NCBI RefSeq assembly: GCF_000247815.1
Contig: NC_021677.1
Location: 14,407,954-14,471,953, forward strand
Source of the DNA: Ficedula albicollis
Lineage: Eukaryota > Chordata > Aves > Passeriformes > Muscicapidae
DNA length: 64,000 nucleotides
Direction of reading: 5' to 3'
The notes under the pieces are model-generated. The model was not told where the DNA came from. It worked only from the letters and a program-made list of their open reading frames with translations, and did not search any database. Shown here piece after piece: positions 39,419 to 54,000 of the stretch. Within the stretch, counting starts at the first letter, position 1. The number at the start of each line of letters is the position of its first letter. Both the position numbers and the translations under genes were made by a program.

Positions 39419-42400
39419 TCACAACTCTGACATTTAATGAGCACAACCGATGTCTCTAAGAAGTTTGACTGGCTGCCAAATTGATATGTCTGTGTATCCC
39501 ATCAGAGGCCTTTATATCTCATTTGGGTTTGTTGGTTTTTTTTCCCTCTGATCTTTGTTAAATTGATTTTTAGCCAGTTTGTTTGGCAATCGTGCTGAAG
39601 CACTGCAAAGTGGACACAAGATAGGAACAATGCTAAGCAACCAGATGTAAAAAGACTGCAGCAATAAGAAAGCATATTTGTTTTTCACTGTTTAAACATG
39701 ATTTACCAGCTGGGAAACTGTCCTGCAGGATATACTGCAGTTCCATTAAACTAATCCAGAGCACAAACACATCACACAATGTGGCCTTACAAATATGCCT
39801 CCTGCAAATACCCCTGCATGCAGGAAGTGATACAGCAGGAACAGATTAGGTGACAGTCACTGGAGACACAGATAGGAACTGTCTAGGAGGACTGGGACAT
39901 TATGAGACATAGATCAATTCTAGGTAGAGTTACATTTCCCCACATGTAAGGGATCACCATCCACCTGTCAGCAGCTGCTCTGAGATCCTGTAGTACCACC
40001 AGAGCAGACCCAGGTCAGAGCTGGATGAAGAGAGAGAAGGGAAAAGTGCCAGAAATGAGGTGCTGAAGACGGGACTTCAAAGGCCTGATCACCTGGGGTA
40101 TTGCATAAATGCCAAATTTGTGCCATAAGCACAAAATTGGAAGCCCTAAATACAAAATTAAGACCCTAAGTACAGGCAGCTAAAACCCCTAAAGCCCTGA
40201 TGTGATGGATCATGACAGACACTGCACTGTTCATGATGGAGTTGCAGAGCCTGGCCCTTCTCTGCTGTACTGTCGGGCTGTCAGAGAGCATTGCCTGGTT
40301 GGCCTCCCCCACAGCAGCCAAAAAACTACTCCAGTAGTTTTTCTTCTGCCTCTCCACCAGTGATGAGGAAGATGGGGGCTGTCAGAGAGCAAGGAAACAC
40401 AGGCTATCTTCTGCACTGCTGTTGGTTTTACTGATGGAGCTACATGGACAAGTAAATCTAGCTCAATATCACTTGAAAAAACGGAGAGAAAATCATTAAA
40501 GAAGGTCTCTGCTGCATCCCCTCCCTACTGCATAGCATCATTCCAGCCTGTAATTGTTGCCTTTACTTGGCAAATCCAAACCCTTTATGCTTTTTGTATG
40601 AAAGCTTCTCCTTTTCCTGGTCTGAGAAAAAGAATGTGCCAAGCAGAAGAGTATAAATTGCATTACTATGTGGGATAATGTCTCCCAGATCTGTCAATCT
40701 GGAAACTGCTCCAAATTTTAGTATTAGAAAGTAGCTCCTGAGGCAGCAGGTCATTAAGTGACCTTGGTTTGGCCTCTCCCATGTCTACTTTGCCACATGT
40801 CCAAGATTAAACACCTCCACTGCTACTATTTTAGCCCTTCCCTTACTTCTTCAGCCTTATCCCCAGCTCTTGAGCCTGTCCTGTCCCTCTTGGCCAACAC
40901 CCTTGCTCAGTAGCTGCTCTCTTGCCTCTTCCAGGCCTCTTCTTCAGCTCAGTTATCCAGAGGAGAGCAAGGAGGGAGTCAAGAAAACATTGTCCCTGCC
41001 TCTGCCAGCCCAACTGGAAAGGTACCTGGCTGTTCACTGAGCTGGTCCCCCTCTGCTCAGGGTGCCCATTGCAGACCCCACCTGGAGCTCCCCTGACCCA
41101 CCAAGGTGGGACACACCCTGTACAACAGAGCCCTGGGTTCAGGGGCTTAGGTGAGGCTATTCCCACCATCACTGAGTTCATATATTTTCTCCAGTGCTGT
41201 TTTGTACTTGATGGTCAGAAAATTTTAGGGCTAAAAAAATGGCTATTTCCCCATTCTCTCTCAGGAGAGAATTTTTACTTTGCTTTGTAGGATTTATTCC
41301 TAGGCTTGTGACTTTGCAAGAAAAAAAATCGATCAAAATCACATCGTTCTGATTCCCGTCACATCCTTTCTGTTCTTTTCCCTCTTGACTTTCCAGGCTG
41401 CTATTTTAATAACTGCTTGCAGTTGAAATCAATGCCATGCCACACTGAAAAGCCTGAAATCCTAGCTTTATTTCCTGAGGGAAAATATTTCCCCACACAT
41501 CCCTATGGGAGAGATTCAGCCATGTGTCCAGCAGCTTGGGATGATTCTTGGAGATGCTTCATCTTGTCTGCTTCCCCATGTTGCTCTGGCTAGGGTAATT
41601 CACAGCCACAGCAGGCTTCCATGCCTCCAAATACAGCAATGTGACAAAGTACAGGGGCTTCAAAGAGCTGAGGAACAGGGGAATGTGGTGGTTAAAGGCT
41701 GATGTGTTTTTTATGTTCCTGTGGTCTATTTTTAGCAGCTGTGGTTGCTGTGTATTGCAACCCTAAGTCACCTCTGAACTTAGAGTCACAAATACGAAAC
41801 TGAAAAACAAATTAATTGGATCCACAGACTGGCCAGAAAGGAATCCTGTCTCAATATTTATGGACCAAATAAACAGAAACAACTGTAAAAATGTCTTTTT
41901 GTTCTCTGTGGCTAAACACAGGCCTCGTCTGCCGCTGATCCTTTGGCTGTACAGTAAAATGTCCCAGCATCTGTGCTGTGAGTAGTTGTTGCTGGGACAT
42001 TGAGGTTTTCCAGGTCAGCCCCACAAACACGTTACGGCTGTTACAAAGTGCTAGGGCTGACTGCCAGGCTTTGCATGTCTTCTTTTACTCTTGAACCTTT
42101 TTTTCACTTAAATCATTGCTATGTCAATGTACCTGTGCTGAAATTAGTTGCTTGAGCGTAGTTGCTCCTGATTTGCATCAGCGGAAGTCAGAAGAGCATC
42201 AGTCCACTAGTGCTCTGTTTTCTTGGCCAGTCTGAAGGAGAATCAGCTCAAACCAACACACTTCTCTAGCTGGTGAAGCAATGCAGTATCTCATCTTACA
42301 GGCTGCTCTGTTCCTTTTGTTCTTTGCTGTCTGTGCATGCAGAGAGGCTTTTTCCCACGTTTGCTATTTGATTTCATGTTTTCTCGTGCCCAGTCCGTCC

Positions 42401-45400
42401 AAGAGCCTTAACTTTCCAGTTACTGTTCTTACAAATGGTTCCAACCCTTCTCTTTTGCCATCCCAGAGAAAAAGCACAATTGCATTATTGTGCTAAGTGA
42501 ATGCATTTTCTCATACATGTAGCTGAATGGGAGATTATTTAAATATCTTGAACACTCTCCTAATTGGAATAATGCTAGTGCTAGGAATGGGAGTGCGAGG
42601 AGAATTTATATTCAGGCTCCTGAATTTCAGTGAATGAGTAATCAACACTCCATTACTTCCTACAAGGTTAAACATTTTTTTTTAAAGCAAATGGTTACTG
42701 TAAAAACACCATTTGACTGCACTAAAACAAACAAACGGAAACCCAAGTATGGGTATTCCTGGTGATCTTTAGATCATGTGAGAGCTTTGTGGATTCCTTG
42801 GCAAAGGAGAAGCTGACTTGGAATGCTGTTGGCTGATGCCTCAGGGCTGCCCACCAGCCTCTGCTCTGTGCTTGCCCCATTCACCCTGTCACTCCTCCCC
42901 TTGTGCTATCCTGGTGCTGGTGTCACCTGCGCTCCAAAGCCAATGCTCTGAGCCAGATCTGGGGGTAATTTGGATTAAAAAGTAACCCAGCAATGTATGT
43001 TTGCTTGTCTGTGTGTGTGTGACTAAAAGGCTCCATTTCCCCATGTAAAAGGATTCATGGAAGAGCTGTACCAAGGTCTGTGCTGGCAGGAGAGCAGGCA
43101 GGAGCAAGGGGAAAATAGAGCAAGCCCAAGAACTGGGGAGGAAAATATTTCTGACTGATATTGCTGCCAAATATTGTATCTTCTGGAGTCACTGCCTTAG
43201 ACCAGAGCAGTTGCATGGGTGCCTGCAGCCTGTACCTTAGCAAGGCTGGCCTGTCTTTACAGCTTCGCTTACTCTAATCAACAGGTTGGTCATTTTCTTG
43301 GTCAGTTTATTGCTGTAAAGTCAATTATATATAGTTACTCAGAAGTCAGTGTGTAGTGGTCCAATGTAATCTATTTTATATACAAAATCTAATTTTCCTA
43401 TCATCCTGCATATTCACAATAATTACAAAACACTCTTAATCATTTATCTAGAAGAGCCTTTAAGCAGCTCTGAGTGATGGAGCATTGTTTCCTCTACCTC
43501 TTTTGCATTCTCCAGCACTATGCTTTTCTTTTCATTTGTTTCTTTCCTGCCAGTTGTTTCTGTGGTTAATTTCATTGGGCTTGATCTGAAGCCCATGGAG
43601 GTGAATGCACAGTCTATCATTAACTTGAATTGGCTGGTGATCAGACCTGCTGCAAATGCTTTAATAGGCACAGGTCAAGGACTTGAAATGCAGAACATCT
43701 GTTTTACTCTGTGTTCCTATTGCTACTTCAGCTTGCTCCATCAGATATTTATGCAAACTCTCCTAGGCACAACACTGGGAAGTAGAGGTCTACACTACAT
43801 TTATTCCAGCAGCATTTAAAAATGCCCTGTGCCTCACTCAATCATCCAGCAAGAGACAGACGGAGAGAGGCAAACAGGCAGTTTGTGGCAGAACTGAGGC
43901 TTACATCCAGGTAACATTACCTGCAAGTTTAGTGTCTGTTCTCCCTGCTCCCTGTTATGCCTCTTGTTTTGCTGAGGCACAACAGCACATGTAGCTGTGC
44001 AATATTCTCTAACTCTGTCTACCTGATCAAGACACAGGAGGCAGCATATTAAGCCAAAAGGAAGGGCTGATTCTGGGGTTTTTCTATGAACCCTGGTGCT
44101 GTTTGCTTGCACAGCAGTAATTATGGACTCTGCCACAGACAGCATGAATGATTCTTTCCAGTGCCTCCCTGATAAGAAGACGCTGGAAGAGGTCATGTGC
44201 ACATGTCTCACAGAGCTCAAAGTTTCCTAATTCTTTTGCCATTCCACTTTTCAGCATTATCAGGTGCACTGCAATTCCCAGCCTTGGAGGAGAGGCTTGA
44301 GCTGAAGGGATGTTTGATACTCAGTTTACCCAATCCTGCTTGAAAGCAGCCATCCCTTTTACTTCCAAGGGAGTAAAAAAATAAAAATTCCAACTCAACT
44401 TGAAGCGAATCCTTGTTCCCACTAATTACTCAAAGCACAAGTGTTAGTGCACTGTGCATACCATGCTCTCATGTTATGGGAGTTAACTACAAAGTTAGTT
44501 TAACTGCTGAAGGAGGTTTTTTTTTTTTTTTTTTTGTCATAGCAGCATCATGAACACACATGAGTTATCATGAGGTGAAAAACAGGCACTCAGCAGCCGA
44601 CCCTGAAGTCAGCAGTTCTGGACAGACATCTGAGCTGATCTCAGCAAAACCACATTGTCATCTTCTGACTGTTTCCACCTCCTGAAAACAAATGAATGTT
44701 AACCCTGCAGGAGCTTTAAAAACTAAAAGCTTTTTAAAAAAAATTAAACTGTATTTTTAGAAATTAAAATGTCTCAAATCTCTTCTTTAAGTTTCTCAAA
44801 CATTTGTCATTCACCCATTGATCTAAATGTAGTTTCAGATATTCATGCTGGATTTATTGTGCATTATTCTCTGGCCACTTGCTGACTCTCTCTGAGACTC
44901 CACAAACTCTGGTAACAAAGAGAGCTTCCTCTGTGCCAAACAGGAAAAATTTAGAACTATTTATCTGATATGAGTATTGATAATAATGCAGAGAAGCACT
45001 TTGGACTTCTCCTAAAGGGTAGACTGATCTTCATTATCTTCTGTTTGCATTTGGTTTTGCTCCATGGAAAAGAGATTAGGAGACAGCCAGTTTAGCTCCG
45101 TGTTTAGCAATAATATAGAAGATGATAACTGCAAGGACACATTGTTTACTTGATCAATAAGAGTGACTTTGGAATGCAGTCTAACTTGCTTTCTGAGTAA
45201 CTGTATTAGACTTCAGTTCCCAAATGCTGCCTAACTCCCAACTGCCAAAATAGGGATTTTTAGATTACTTGCCTCCTACAGCTGGTTAGTAATAGGGACA
45301 GAAATTTGTAGGCAACATCCAGATCTTCCTTTGTAAAATAATTTTCCTTCTTTTGCTAAAAGTCTTCAATAGTCTAAATAAAATTCCCAGTGTAAGCACC

Positions 45401-46821
45401 TCTGTCTTGCAGAGGGTGAGGCACAGGACGAGCAGAAGAATGACAGAGATCACACAGATTGTGCAAGGTACAGCTGTTGTATTCTTTCCTAAAATTAGAA
45501 GAGCTTTCTAAAAAACAATCCTTTGGTAAGGCAGTCAGTCACCTCAAGAAGGGAGCCACCAATAACTAGATTTTTGTGTTTCTCAGAGCCTGAAATTGTT
45601 TTCCAAATACATAAGTTAATGTCAGCTTTGCCTTCTTCTGATCTTGTTTCTAACGTTCCTCTGCATTTCGCCCACAGACAAATGTTTGAAGCTTGGACAT
45701 TTTCAAGGGATAGCTCTAGAGGAGCTGGAAAAAATCCCAAATAACTTTAAAATATTTGAATACTTGAAAGAACAAAGAATAGTGATTGAATTACCTCAGA
45801 TCCCCAGGTTCTTAGAAAACATCTTTGCAGGGCAAATGTGACCTTGCTGTCCTTCCTCTGCCTGCTGCTGTGGGAGCGTGAGGTGGGTCAGGATGCAGCC
45901 CAACAGCCTGGTGCTACCACACTGCTGCTCAACATAAAACCTCTTCTAGCCTTCTCTCCCTGCTCTTGGCACCTGTGCTAGAGCCCTGGTGCAGGTGGAA
46001 AGGACAGGGGCTAGCTCTTAGCAGAGCTGTGGGCTCCATGGCAAGATGCTGACACAGCAAGTGGGAAGGGATGGTGGAAAGAGTCGAGGGTTCCAAGGAA
46101 CCCACCATAGCCACATGATAACAGACTAGCAGTAAATTTGTTGGAAAAATCAGGTCCAGCTGCTTGCTTCTACTGGCTTTACTGGGTCAGATCTGGATGC
46201 AGTTGTAAGATTCTGCTCCTTCATTTCCTTCTCTTAAACATGAACATTTTGTTTCAGGACATGAAAAGGGAGTGGGGTTTGGGTGCTGAAATTTCAGAAA
46301 GAAGGAAACACTGTGCCTTGTCTTTCCAGTTCTTTGTAATTACTTGGCTTATTGGGTCTTCCCTGGGGGACTTTCCACTTCCTTCTGCCAATTGTATACA
46401 GAAATTATTTACTGATTCATATCCTGGACCCTGGCACCTGCTAATTAGGTGTCCATAAGGGCTGCAAGTGGGTATGTCCTACGTAGGGCTTCCAGAACTT
46501 ATCCCAGAAATGTAGCCAAGGATTTCCTTTAGTGCCAAAGTTCACTCAAAAACCTCTCTCCTCCATTTCTCTACTTCAAGCTACTCATTGCCTTCCTCCT
46601 GGACTTCTCCATCCCCCAAGTTTTTCTTTACAGTACAGCAGAGCTCCACAGAGACTTACATGGGCACAAACATGAAATCAAGGACAGAAGCAGGAACAGC
46701 AAGGAGACAAGTGTCTGTCCTCACAGAATCTCTGCAAAGGACTTTTAGGTTCCAGTGATGTCTCCTGGGCTCCTGTACCTAAGCTTTGGCAAGACTAAAG
46801 AACAAAGCAATTTAGACTATG

Positions 46822-46871
46822 TCTCTGAAGTGTTTAATGCTCAATATCTCTGAAGTGTTTAATGCTTTTAA
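46822..46871. repeat. 25-bp tandem duplication
   Basis: TCTCTGAAGTGTTTAATGCT occurs at 46822 and 46847. Confidence 0.9.
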
Positions 46872-47680
46872 GAGAACCTGTCTGAGCCATGCACAGTTTT
46901 ATTGCACACCCTGTGGCTGTCCCCAGTGGGCTACGTAACACAGAGGGGTCAGACTACTCTGTGTTACTTTGACATTGGTTTTTGTTCCTCTCAAGTTCTT
47001 TCCTGCTGACTTGACAGCTCTTGTGGTTCCTGCCTGTATCTGTGGAAAAACCAGCTGCTGATTCAGCTGTGGCTCTCGCAGGAAGAAGACCTGAGTTTGG
47101 TTTTTGAGGAGGCAGGCCAGCATCCCAGAGCCTTCGCCTGTTCCCAGGGGAACCCCAGAGCCAGGAATGAAGAAGAAGCACAAGTTTTGGTTTCAATTCA
47201 CTTTTAAAAACTAATGCCTTTTCAAAAACCAGTTTCCATAGTGACAGGGAACTGTAGCACCATTGTGAAGGTCCAAAAAGCCCCGGCCGAGTATTAGCCA
47301 GAAATTCAGCAATGTGGCCAGCTCCTGAGCAGCCTTCCCCAGCTCCTGCTGCGCTCACAGCAGGGCTCTGCTTCAAGCACCTTCCTGCCCACCTGCCACA
47401 CTTCTAGCTGCCCGTGGGCTGTGCTACTCCTGAGCACTAGGGCTTAATCACAGGTAAAATGATGTTTGTCCAAAAAAGGAATTTACTTCTGCTGCATTTA
47501 GACCTTTCATAAAAAGGCAAAAGCTAGATTTGAAGACAGCTTTTACCCATTGTTTCCTTTTGCAGAATGGTGCATAAATCATGAAATGTGTTCATGATCA
47601 CCCATGGAGCCAGCAGAGGAGCCTGGCTGGAAACCCAGGTCTTATTTAATTCTTATTTATTAGAACGTGCTGCCTCTCAC

Positions 47681-47800
47681 CTTCCCTTTTGCTGTCATAG
47701 GGGGTACTTCCATCCATGCTATAATCCAGACCTCCCAAAACTTCCCTTTTGCTGTCATAGGGGGTACCTCCATCCATGCTATAATCCAGACCTCCCAAAA
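47681..47800. repeat. 60-bp tandem duplication
   Basis: The units are 47681-47740 and 47741-47800. They differ at one base (GGTACTTCC versus GGTACCTCC). Being 60 bp it keeps frame in an overlapping open frame, but that frame has no family features. Confidence 0.95.
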
Positions 47801-48593
47801 GGGCCTAGGAACTCTCACACTATCATATTATTGCCCTGGTCCCCACCATAACACACAAGAAGCATGCCAGAGAGAACACCCTCCCTGCTGGGCTCAGTGC
47901 CAGGTGCTGGAGGTGACAGACACCACCACTTCCTCACGGAGCTCCTTTGCCCTCATCCTTTGTTATCTGCTGGATTATGTTGCAGTCTGTAGTATGCAAG
48001 GAAATACAACCACAGCACTCTTACAAGTTAACTCTCAGGTAAAGTTACAGGCACCTGTCAAGGGATTGTGTTACCTGTGGCTTTTAGGTAACATGTGTTT
48101 TGCATGTGTAGGAGGCAGAGAAAAGTGTGGTTGTGCTCTTTGTACAAATCTCAGGAAGCCTTTCAGTAGGTCTGGACTTAATGCCTTTTTTCAGGAATAG
48201 CTGAGACTGTGAGGGACTGTGGGCTTCAGTGAGGGTGTCTGTGGCCTGTGTGTCACCCAGAGTGCAGACCCAGCCTGCCAGGCAGGTGAAGATGCTGCCC
48301 AAGGGACACAGGGATGTAACAGCCCCGGCAGGAACCAGGAAAATCCAAAAAAAGAGCCCTGACACTGAAGGCAGGACACCAGCCTGGCTCAAAGCTTGCA
48401 CCAGCCACCTCCTCCCACCCCAAACCAAGCACTATTATCCCTTTCAGTTTTATGATAAACTATAATTTTTCTCAAACATTTAACAATCATTATTCCCTTC
48501 CTACTCCTCCTATTTTTGCCTGTGTATCCATGCAACAGTTTTGGGGCTGAGATCACAAGCAAGAAAACAGAGTGAAAATGGCAACTAACGTAT

Positions 48594-48715
48594 TTTTTGT
48601 GAGACAAGAATGTTTTGCATGTTGCTTCCTGTTAAACCATTGGAAATGGCATAGTTTTTGTGAGACAAGAATGTTCTGCATTTTGCTTCCTGTTAAACCA
48701 TTGGAAATGGCATAC
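48594..48715. repeat. 61-bp tandem duplication
   Basis: The units are 48594-48654 and 48655-48715, both with GTGAGACAAGAATGTT and TTAAACCATTGGAAATGGCA. They show two base differences. Confidence 0.94.
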
Positions 48716-50639
48716 CCAAACAAGAAATTGTCCTTCTGGTGCAAGACCTTAACTCAGATGAAAAGGCCAAGTTCTTTAGGAAAGAAAAAAGAGACAGAGG
48801 CATATTTGGACTAGTTTTTATGCCAGTATTTTCAATATGAGGGTAGGTGTACTCCACCAAGCTAAGGGATTGTCTATCCTAAGGCTGCCAGTGGAGCCCC
48901 AGAAGAGGCCAAGAGGCCAGAGATATTTGCTTTATATTTACCAGCAACCAGCAGCTCAGGGAATTCAGCAGACAGAGGTGAAACCGTATCTCTATTACCA
49001 GGACAAGCTGCATAAAATAAGAACTTTGCATGTCTTGAAAATTAATCATCAGGATTCACCAAAACTTGAGAAATGCACCACTCTGACTGTGTTGTGATTG
49101 CAAGTGAAGGCACAGTTTTAGGGAGGTGCTTTCTGCAGGAGACAAATTTTTCCCTTGCTTCCTCGAGACCTTCAAGTGACCCCACTAAATTGTTAAAATT
49201 CCATTAGAAAGTGGCTGCTGGGAACATGTGCAATAAATAGCTGCTAAGATCAATGGCAGTCTTGCTGATTTAAAATCAATGTATTGCTTGCTGACGGTGC
49301 TGGCAGTATTTTCCTCTGGGAAATGTAACAGTGATTGGCTTTAAATAAACACAGTGGTAAAAAACTTTATCTGAACTTATTAGTGACTCAGACTCATTTT
49401 AGAGTAATCCAGAAAATGCCTGTTGCCCACAGACATGACTTGGAAGTAATCAGTGACTTCGAATACTGCCATTTATGGTGGGACACTGGAAAGCATCCTG
49501 GAACAGAGCAGAACTTCTGAAAATGCTCTCTGAAAATTAGATACTTAGGGTACCTAGGCCATGGTCTGAAAGCCACCAGTCACTTTTGAAAACATGACAA
49601 GAATAGCATTAGGTTACTATGGCTCCAATGATTACCATCCACTCTTTCCAGGCCAATTCCTTGTTCCCCTCCCATCTTCTGGCTGGCCTTCATCCCATGT
49701 GACACCATGCATTTGTGATTCCTAAAGTGCCACCACAAGTTGGTCTCATCCACCAGCCACCAGCAAGCAGCTTTGGGCTGAGTTGGGATCCTCTCCCTCT
49801 TTTTCTTTAAAAGTTCTCTCCCACCATGAGTAGCTTCTTCTCAGAGACAAAGCTAGATTGCTTTTAATGAAAATAGATATGAAAGTGTTTGCCCTACCTA
49901 CACTCTGTTTTGTAACCTAACCATTTAATTGCATCATGTTTTTTCCTACAAATCATCTGATGATGATTCCCAGGACAAGCCTTTACCTCTTTTCCTGAAT
50001 ACTTTAATACTTCAGCTATTACTACATCCTGCTTGTAGATATCAATCACGAGGGGATTGGTCACTAGATAAATCAGAGCTCTTTTTGATGGGTTTCTAAC
50101 CTGGCAAATGGGGCACCTGGGTGAGAAACAGAAATTGTAAACACATCAGAACTCTGCGGTCGATGCCTACAGACTGTCCAGAAGGGACAGGCAAGGACAG
50201 AGGGCAGGGCGTTTGCCCTACATGTGAAAAAATAGATTGAATGCACAGAACTGTCTTTGACAACCAGTGATCAAGAGGCTGAGGGCTTGTAAGTCAAATC
50301 TAGGGATTTGTCAACAAAGGAAAACTCATGTTTGGTCTTTCTGCAGAGCACCAGAGCAAGGGAACCTGTTGATGAAGTTTTTTTGCTTTGGCTGCAGGAG
50401 AGTGTGCTCTCATGCTCTGACCCTGCTGGGGCACTCCTTGATATCTCTTGGAAAAGCAGCACAGTAAGCTGTAAGGAATCCAGGAGACTCTTGGAAGGTG
50501 ATGAGGATGATTTTTTAATCCAGGTGACAGCTGGATCAGAGAAGCATTACCAGTCCTGTTACTTATCATCAGGGATGAACTATTAGAGATGACAAAACTG
50601 GTGTTAGCTCAGACTGCAGCAGTCCTGCCCTGGTGGAAT

Positions 50640-51053
50640 TCAGTCTTGAACACCTCTCCTGTGAAGAAAGGCTGAAAGAGTTGGGGTTCTTCAGCCTGGA
50701 GAAGAGAAGGCTTCAGGGAGACCTTATGCTGCCCTTTAGTTTATAAGAAATACAAAGAAAGACTTTTTAGTGAAGCCTGTAGTGATAAGAGAAAGGACAG
50801 TGGTTTTAAACTAAAAGAGGACGGACTTAAACTGAATATACAGAGGATTTTTTTTTTTTTTATGATTAGGATGGTTATGAACAGGTCCAGAGAAGTTGTG
50901 GATGTCCCACGATGGAAGTGTTTGAAGTCAGGAAAGACGGGGCTTTAAGCAATCTCTTGTAGTGGATAGTTCCCTGCCCACGGAAAGGGCTTTGGATTGG
51001 ATGATCTTTAAAGGTCCCTCCTAACCCAAGTCATTCTATGCTTCCATGATAAA
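50640..51053 (+). mobile_element. CR1 LINE 3' fragment
   Basis: The sequence follows avian CR1 order: AACACCTCTCCTGTGAAG, TTCTTCAGCCTGGAGAAGAG, AGAAGTTGTGGATGTCCC, GGATTGGATGATCTTTAAAG and TCATTCTATGCTTCCATGAT. It is 5'-truncated, diverged and carries an internal T14 tract. Confidence 0.9.
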
Positions 51054-54000
51054 CTGTAAACATTTTAGATTTTGTGATTTACTTCCACGATGAATGGAAT
51101 TATTTTTTTAAATGGGGACTATTTTCCCTTCCCTATTAATGTTTTTTTTATAAGATTATAATGTACTTGTTTTGATGGTGATTAGTATATAAACCAATAA
51201 AAACAAAGAAAATCCCACAATGGACCTGCACTCTGGATCCTCCTTAGCTATACACATGCTCATCCCCAGAAATACTAACTTTTCCATAAACATGGACACA
51301 CAAACACACAACATTTATTAAGTCCAAACAGCAAAGTGGTTTTGATGCCTGAGAAAAAAACTTTCAAATAGATAGCCTATAAATAGATGAAATGCTGCCT
51401 TCCTGGTTCATATAAATAGTCTGAAAAAGTGCTCTCAGGAGACATGAATTTGCAGTGTCCCCCCTTTATTTCACTGAGATGTTAATTCTGCTGTCTAAAT
51501 TTAATACTTTATTGTCAGTATGGAAATTGCCATCACAAGGGAAGCAATTGCACTTTCTGCATTTCTTTAGGGGTCAGGCAATAAATCTGTACAGAAAGAA
51601 AACAGCCCCGTATCTCCTCACGTGCAGAAGGAAGCACCAGGTTACTTGACATGAAAAGCCCTGGGAACTTGTGCAGTGGCCAGTGCACAAATCACAAATG
51701 AGCCTAGATAAGTTGGATATGACAAAACAGAAAGCCACACTGGATGTGTCCTGCAGACACTGTCCTGGGGACTGGGATGATGTGCTTGGAGCAGTTAGCA
51801 AGAAAATGGCTGAGGAGCATCTCACAGAGATGAATTCAAATATAACGTTTTCAGCCCTCAATGGTACACTTGTTTCTGGTTCTTGAGTAGTTTAATTCCC
51901 AGTGACTATTGTATTAAGAGTAAATCTGAAAGTGCAAAACAAAGCATGTGTCTCCATGACCCACTGGCAGAGCCCGTTCCATCAGAAAGATGTGACTCCT
52001 CAGTCCAGAGACATCTGCATGTGAGAAACGTTTTGCAGCTTTTCCAGCCATTGCTGGAGGTAGGACAACCTCCTCCCTGTGTAATAAACAGACTTCTCTT
52101 GCTGTCTTTCCCCCCCTTCACACCACAAACATGGCCCAGCAAAAGTATTTTCTAGCACAAACATGCACAGAAGTACTTAATGTTTTCTGTTGCTATACCC
52201 AACCCCCATAAATTTATGCTCATGTAATTACTGCTCTCTGTTAGCCTACTGATAGCGAGTTAAAAATACCACACACACCCCAAATTAGAACTGCTTTCTA
52301 TTTTTTGTTACATTCTTGCAGTTGATGTAGAAGAAAATGTTGTGATGAGCCACATGAGATCCCTCTTGCCTGCACTAGTCAGGACAGGAGACTTCAACAC
52401 TACCAACATAAAAACCCCTCCAAAAGCATGGCATGCACAGATCAAGACAAATTTGGCCTGCATCCCATTTCCTTTCTTCTTCTGACGTTTGGTGTTTCTA
52501 ACAGTGGGAATGGATTTGAGCTGGGATCTTTTCTATTAGAGCCTGCATTTAAATAGAATGTAAAATCTTTCTGCAATATCCAAATTCCTAGTATATATTC
52601 CAAGGTACTCCTAACTTAGATTAAACATAAAATAATTCTGTTATTTAGATAAAATGTAAAATGATATGTAAGCCATTTCTGTTCTATCTAAATCCCTAAT
52701 TTATACTCTGAGGTGTCACTTATATGGAACTACTTACCATTGATGAAATACTTATTTTTGTAATAGAAATATGGACATAATCCATGAATAATCATGCAAG
52801 TCTTTGAAAGAACATAAAATTAATGTAATATTAAATAAGCAAAAACAAATTTCCAACTTATATCCAGTTTGTAAATTCTTTGTCATATGTGCCATCTCTT
52901 TATTACATACAAGTACCACATTTGCCACTTAAGCCTCTGAGTCTCTATTTTTAAAAGCTTTGTGGAAGGAACTGTCTGGAAAACCTGTAAGGTCAATCCC
53001 TTCCCAAGGAACACAAATGAGATTGAGTTTCCCTGTGCCTGTTTGAGGTGGGGAAGTCAGGACATGCACACAGTTTCCTCTTCACTTCTGACAGGCTTCT
53101 CTGAGAAAATAACATTGCATGAAAACCCACCCTGAGCTGTAAATGCATTCTGAATGTTTGTATCAGTAATACCTTGTATGTGAGACCAGGTGAAGCTTCA
53201 CTTCAGCTAGCAGCCACTGGACACAGAAACTGCATTAGAAAAAGAGAACTAAGCTCAAGCTGCACTCTTGCCAGTATCCTCTCACGTTTTTGAAGCAGCA
53301 GAGACAATACCGAAAGCAAACATGCCCCTGCCCCTGCCCACTGGATCATCACAGAGAGGCTGGGATAAGCAGATGAACATTTGGCTAAGGACCAAGGAGC
53401 AGATTATTTTTCCAGATATTGAAAAGCCAAAATACAATCAAGGTCTCAGAAGGATTTCTGAAAATGATAAGGAGCCCAAGTTCTGTGAGTCCCTTGGTCC
53501 TTCTGAAACCCCTGTATGGGAGCAAATGAACTGCATCACTGAACATCAAAATACCTCTGTGCTTGTGCTGCTTCTGCTAGGGGCCTTGATTTCAGAAGGG
53601 CAAAGTCTTTATCACAAAAAGGTTAGAAATTTCTTCTCCTTCTTTAGTTCACCTACCTTCCCCAAAATGGGAAAGCTTATCCTCTTCTTGCTTAGTGAAA
53701 TTGTTACTGCCCTATGAACTATTTTAACTGAAATTGTAAGATCAGCACTCAATCCCCTGGCTGTGGCCACCCAGATCTTTGCTTTACAGAGAAAAATGTG
53801 TTTTCATTTGATTGAGGTTTACCTAGCATAGATTTCATTGCAATGCCTCTCTGATGTGATAGTGCAGAGCTGCAGGGTCGTTTTTGGGGCAGAAATCCCT
53901 CTGGGACTGGTAAGTGACACAAAGGTTGCAGTGTCCATCCTGGTGCCATGAGATGGTGGTGGGCCAAACACTGCCCTCTCTATTTACACATCTCTACTGG

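Larger units (their letters stand above)
32761..50639. other. Long non-coding stretch
   Basis: I find no exon with recognisable protein similarity on either strand across about 18 kb. The longest open frames (for example 47667-48200 and 46954-47376) have no family features, and the first owes part of its length to a 60-bp duplication. The stretch contains many short tandem duplications, listed separately, and a T18-type tract near 44518. Confidence 0.6.

Noticed and set aside
40140..40200. Several CCCTAA strings, possibly an interstitial telomere relic
   Set aside because: The strings are spaced irregularly and separated by unrelated sequence, not in tandem.
47667..48200. 177-codon open frame with an internal repeat
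   Set aside because: The repeat is a recent 60-bp DNA duplication, and the rest resembles no protein family.
53268..53717. 149-codon open frame as a possible small membrane protein
   Set aside because: It has only a short hydrophobic patch, no domain, no clear splice context and no family resemblance.
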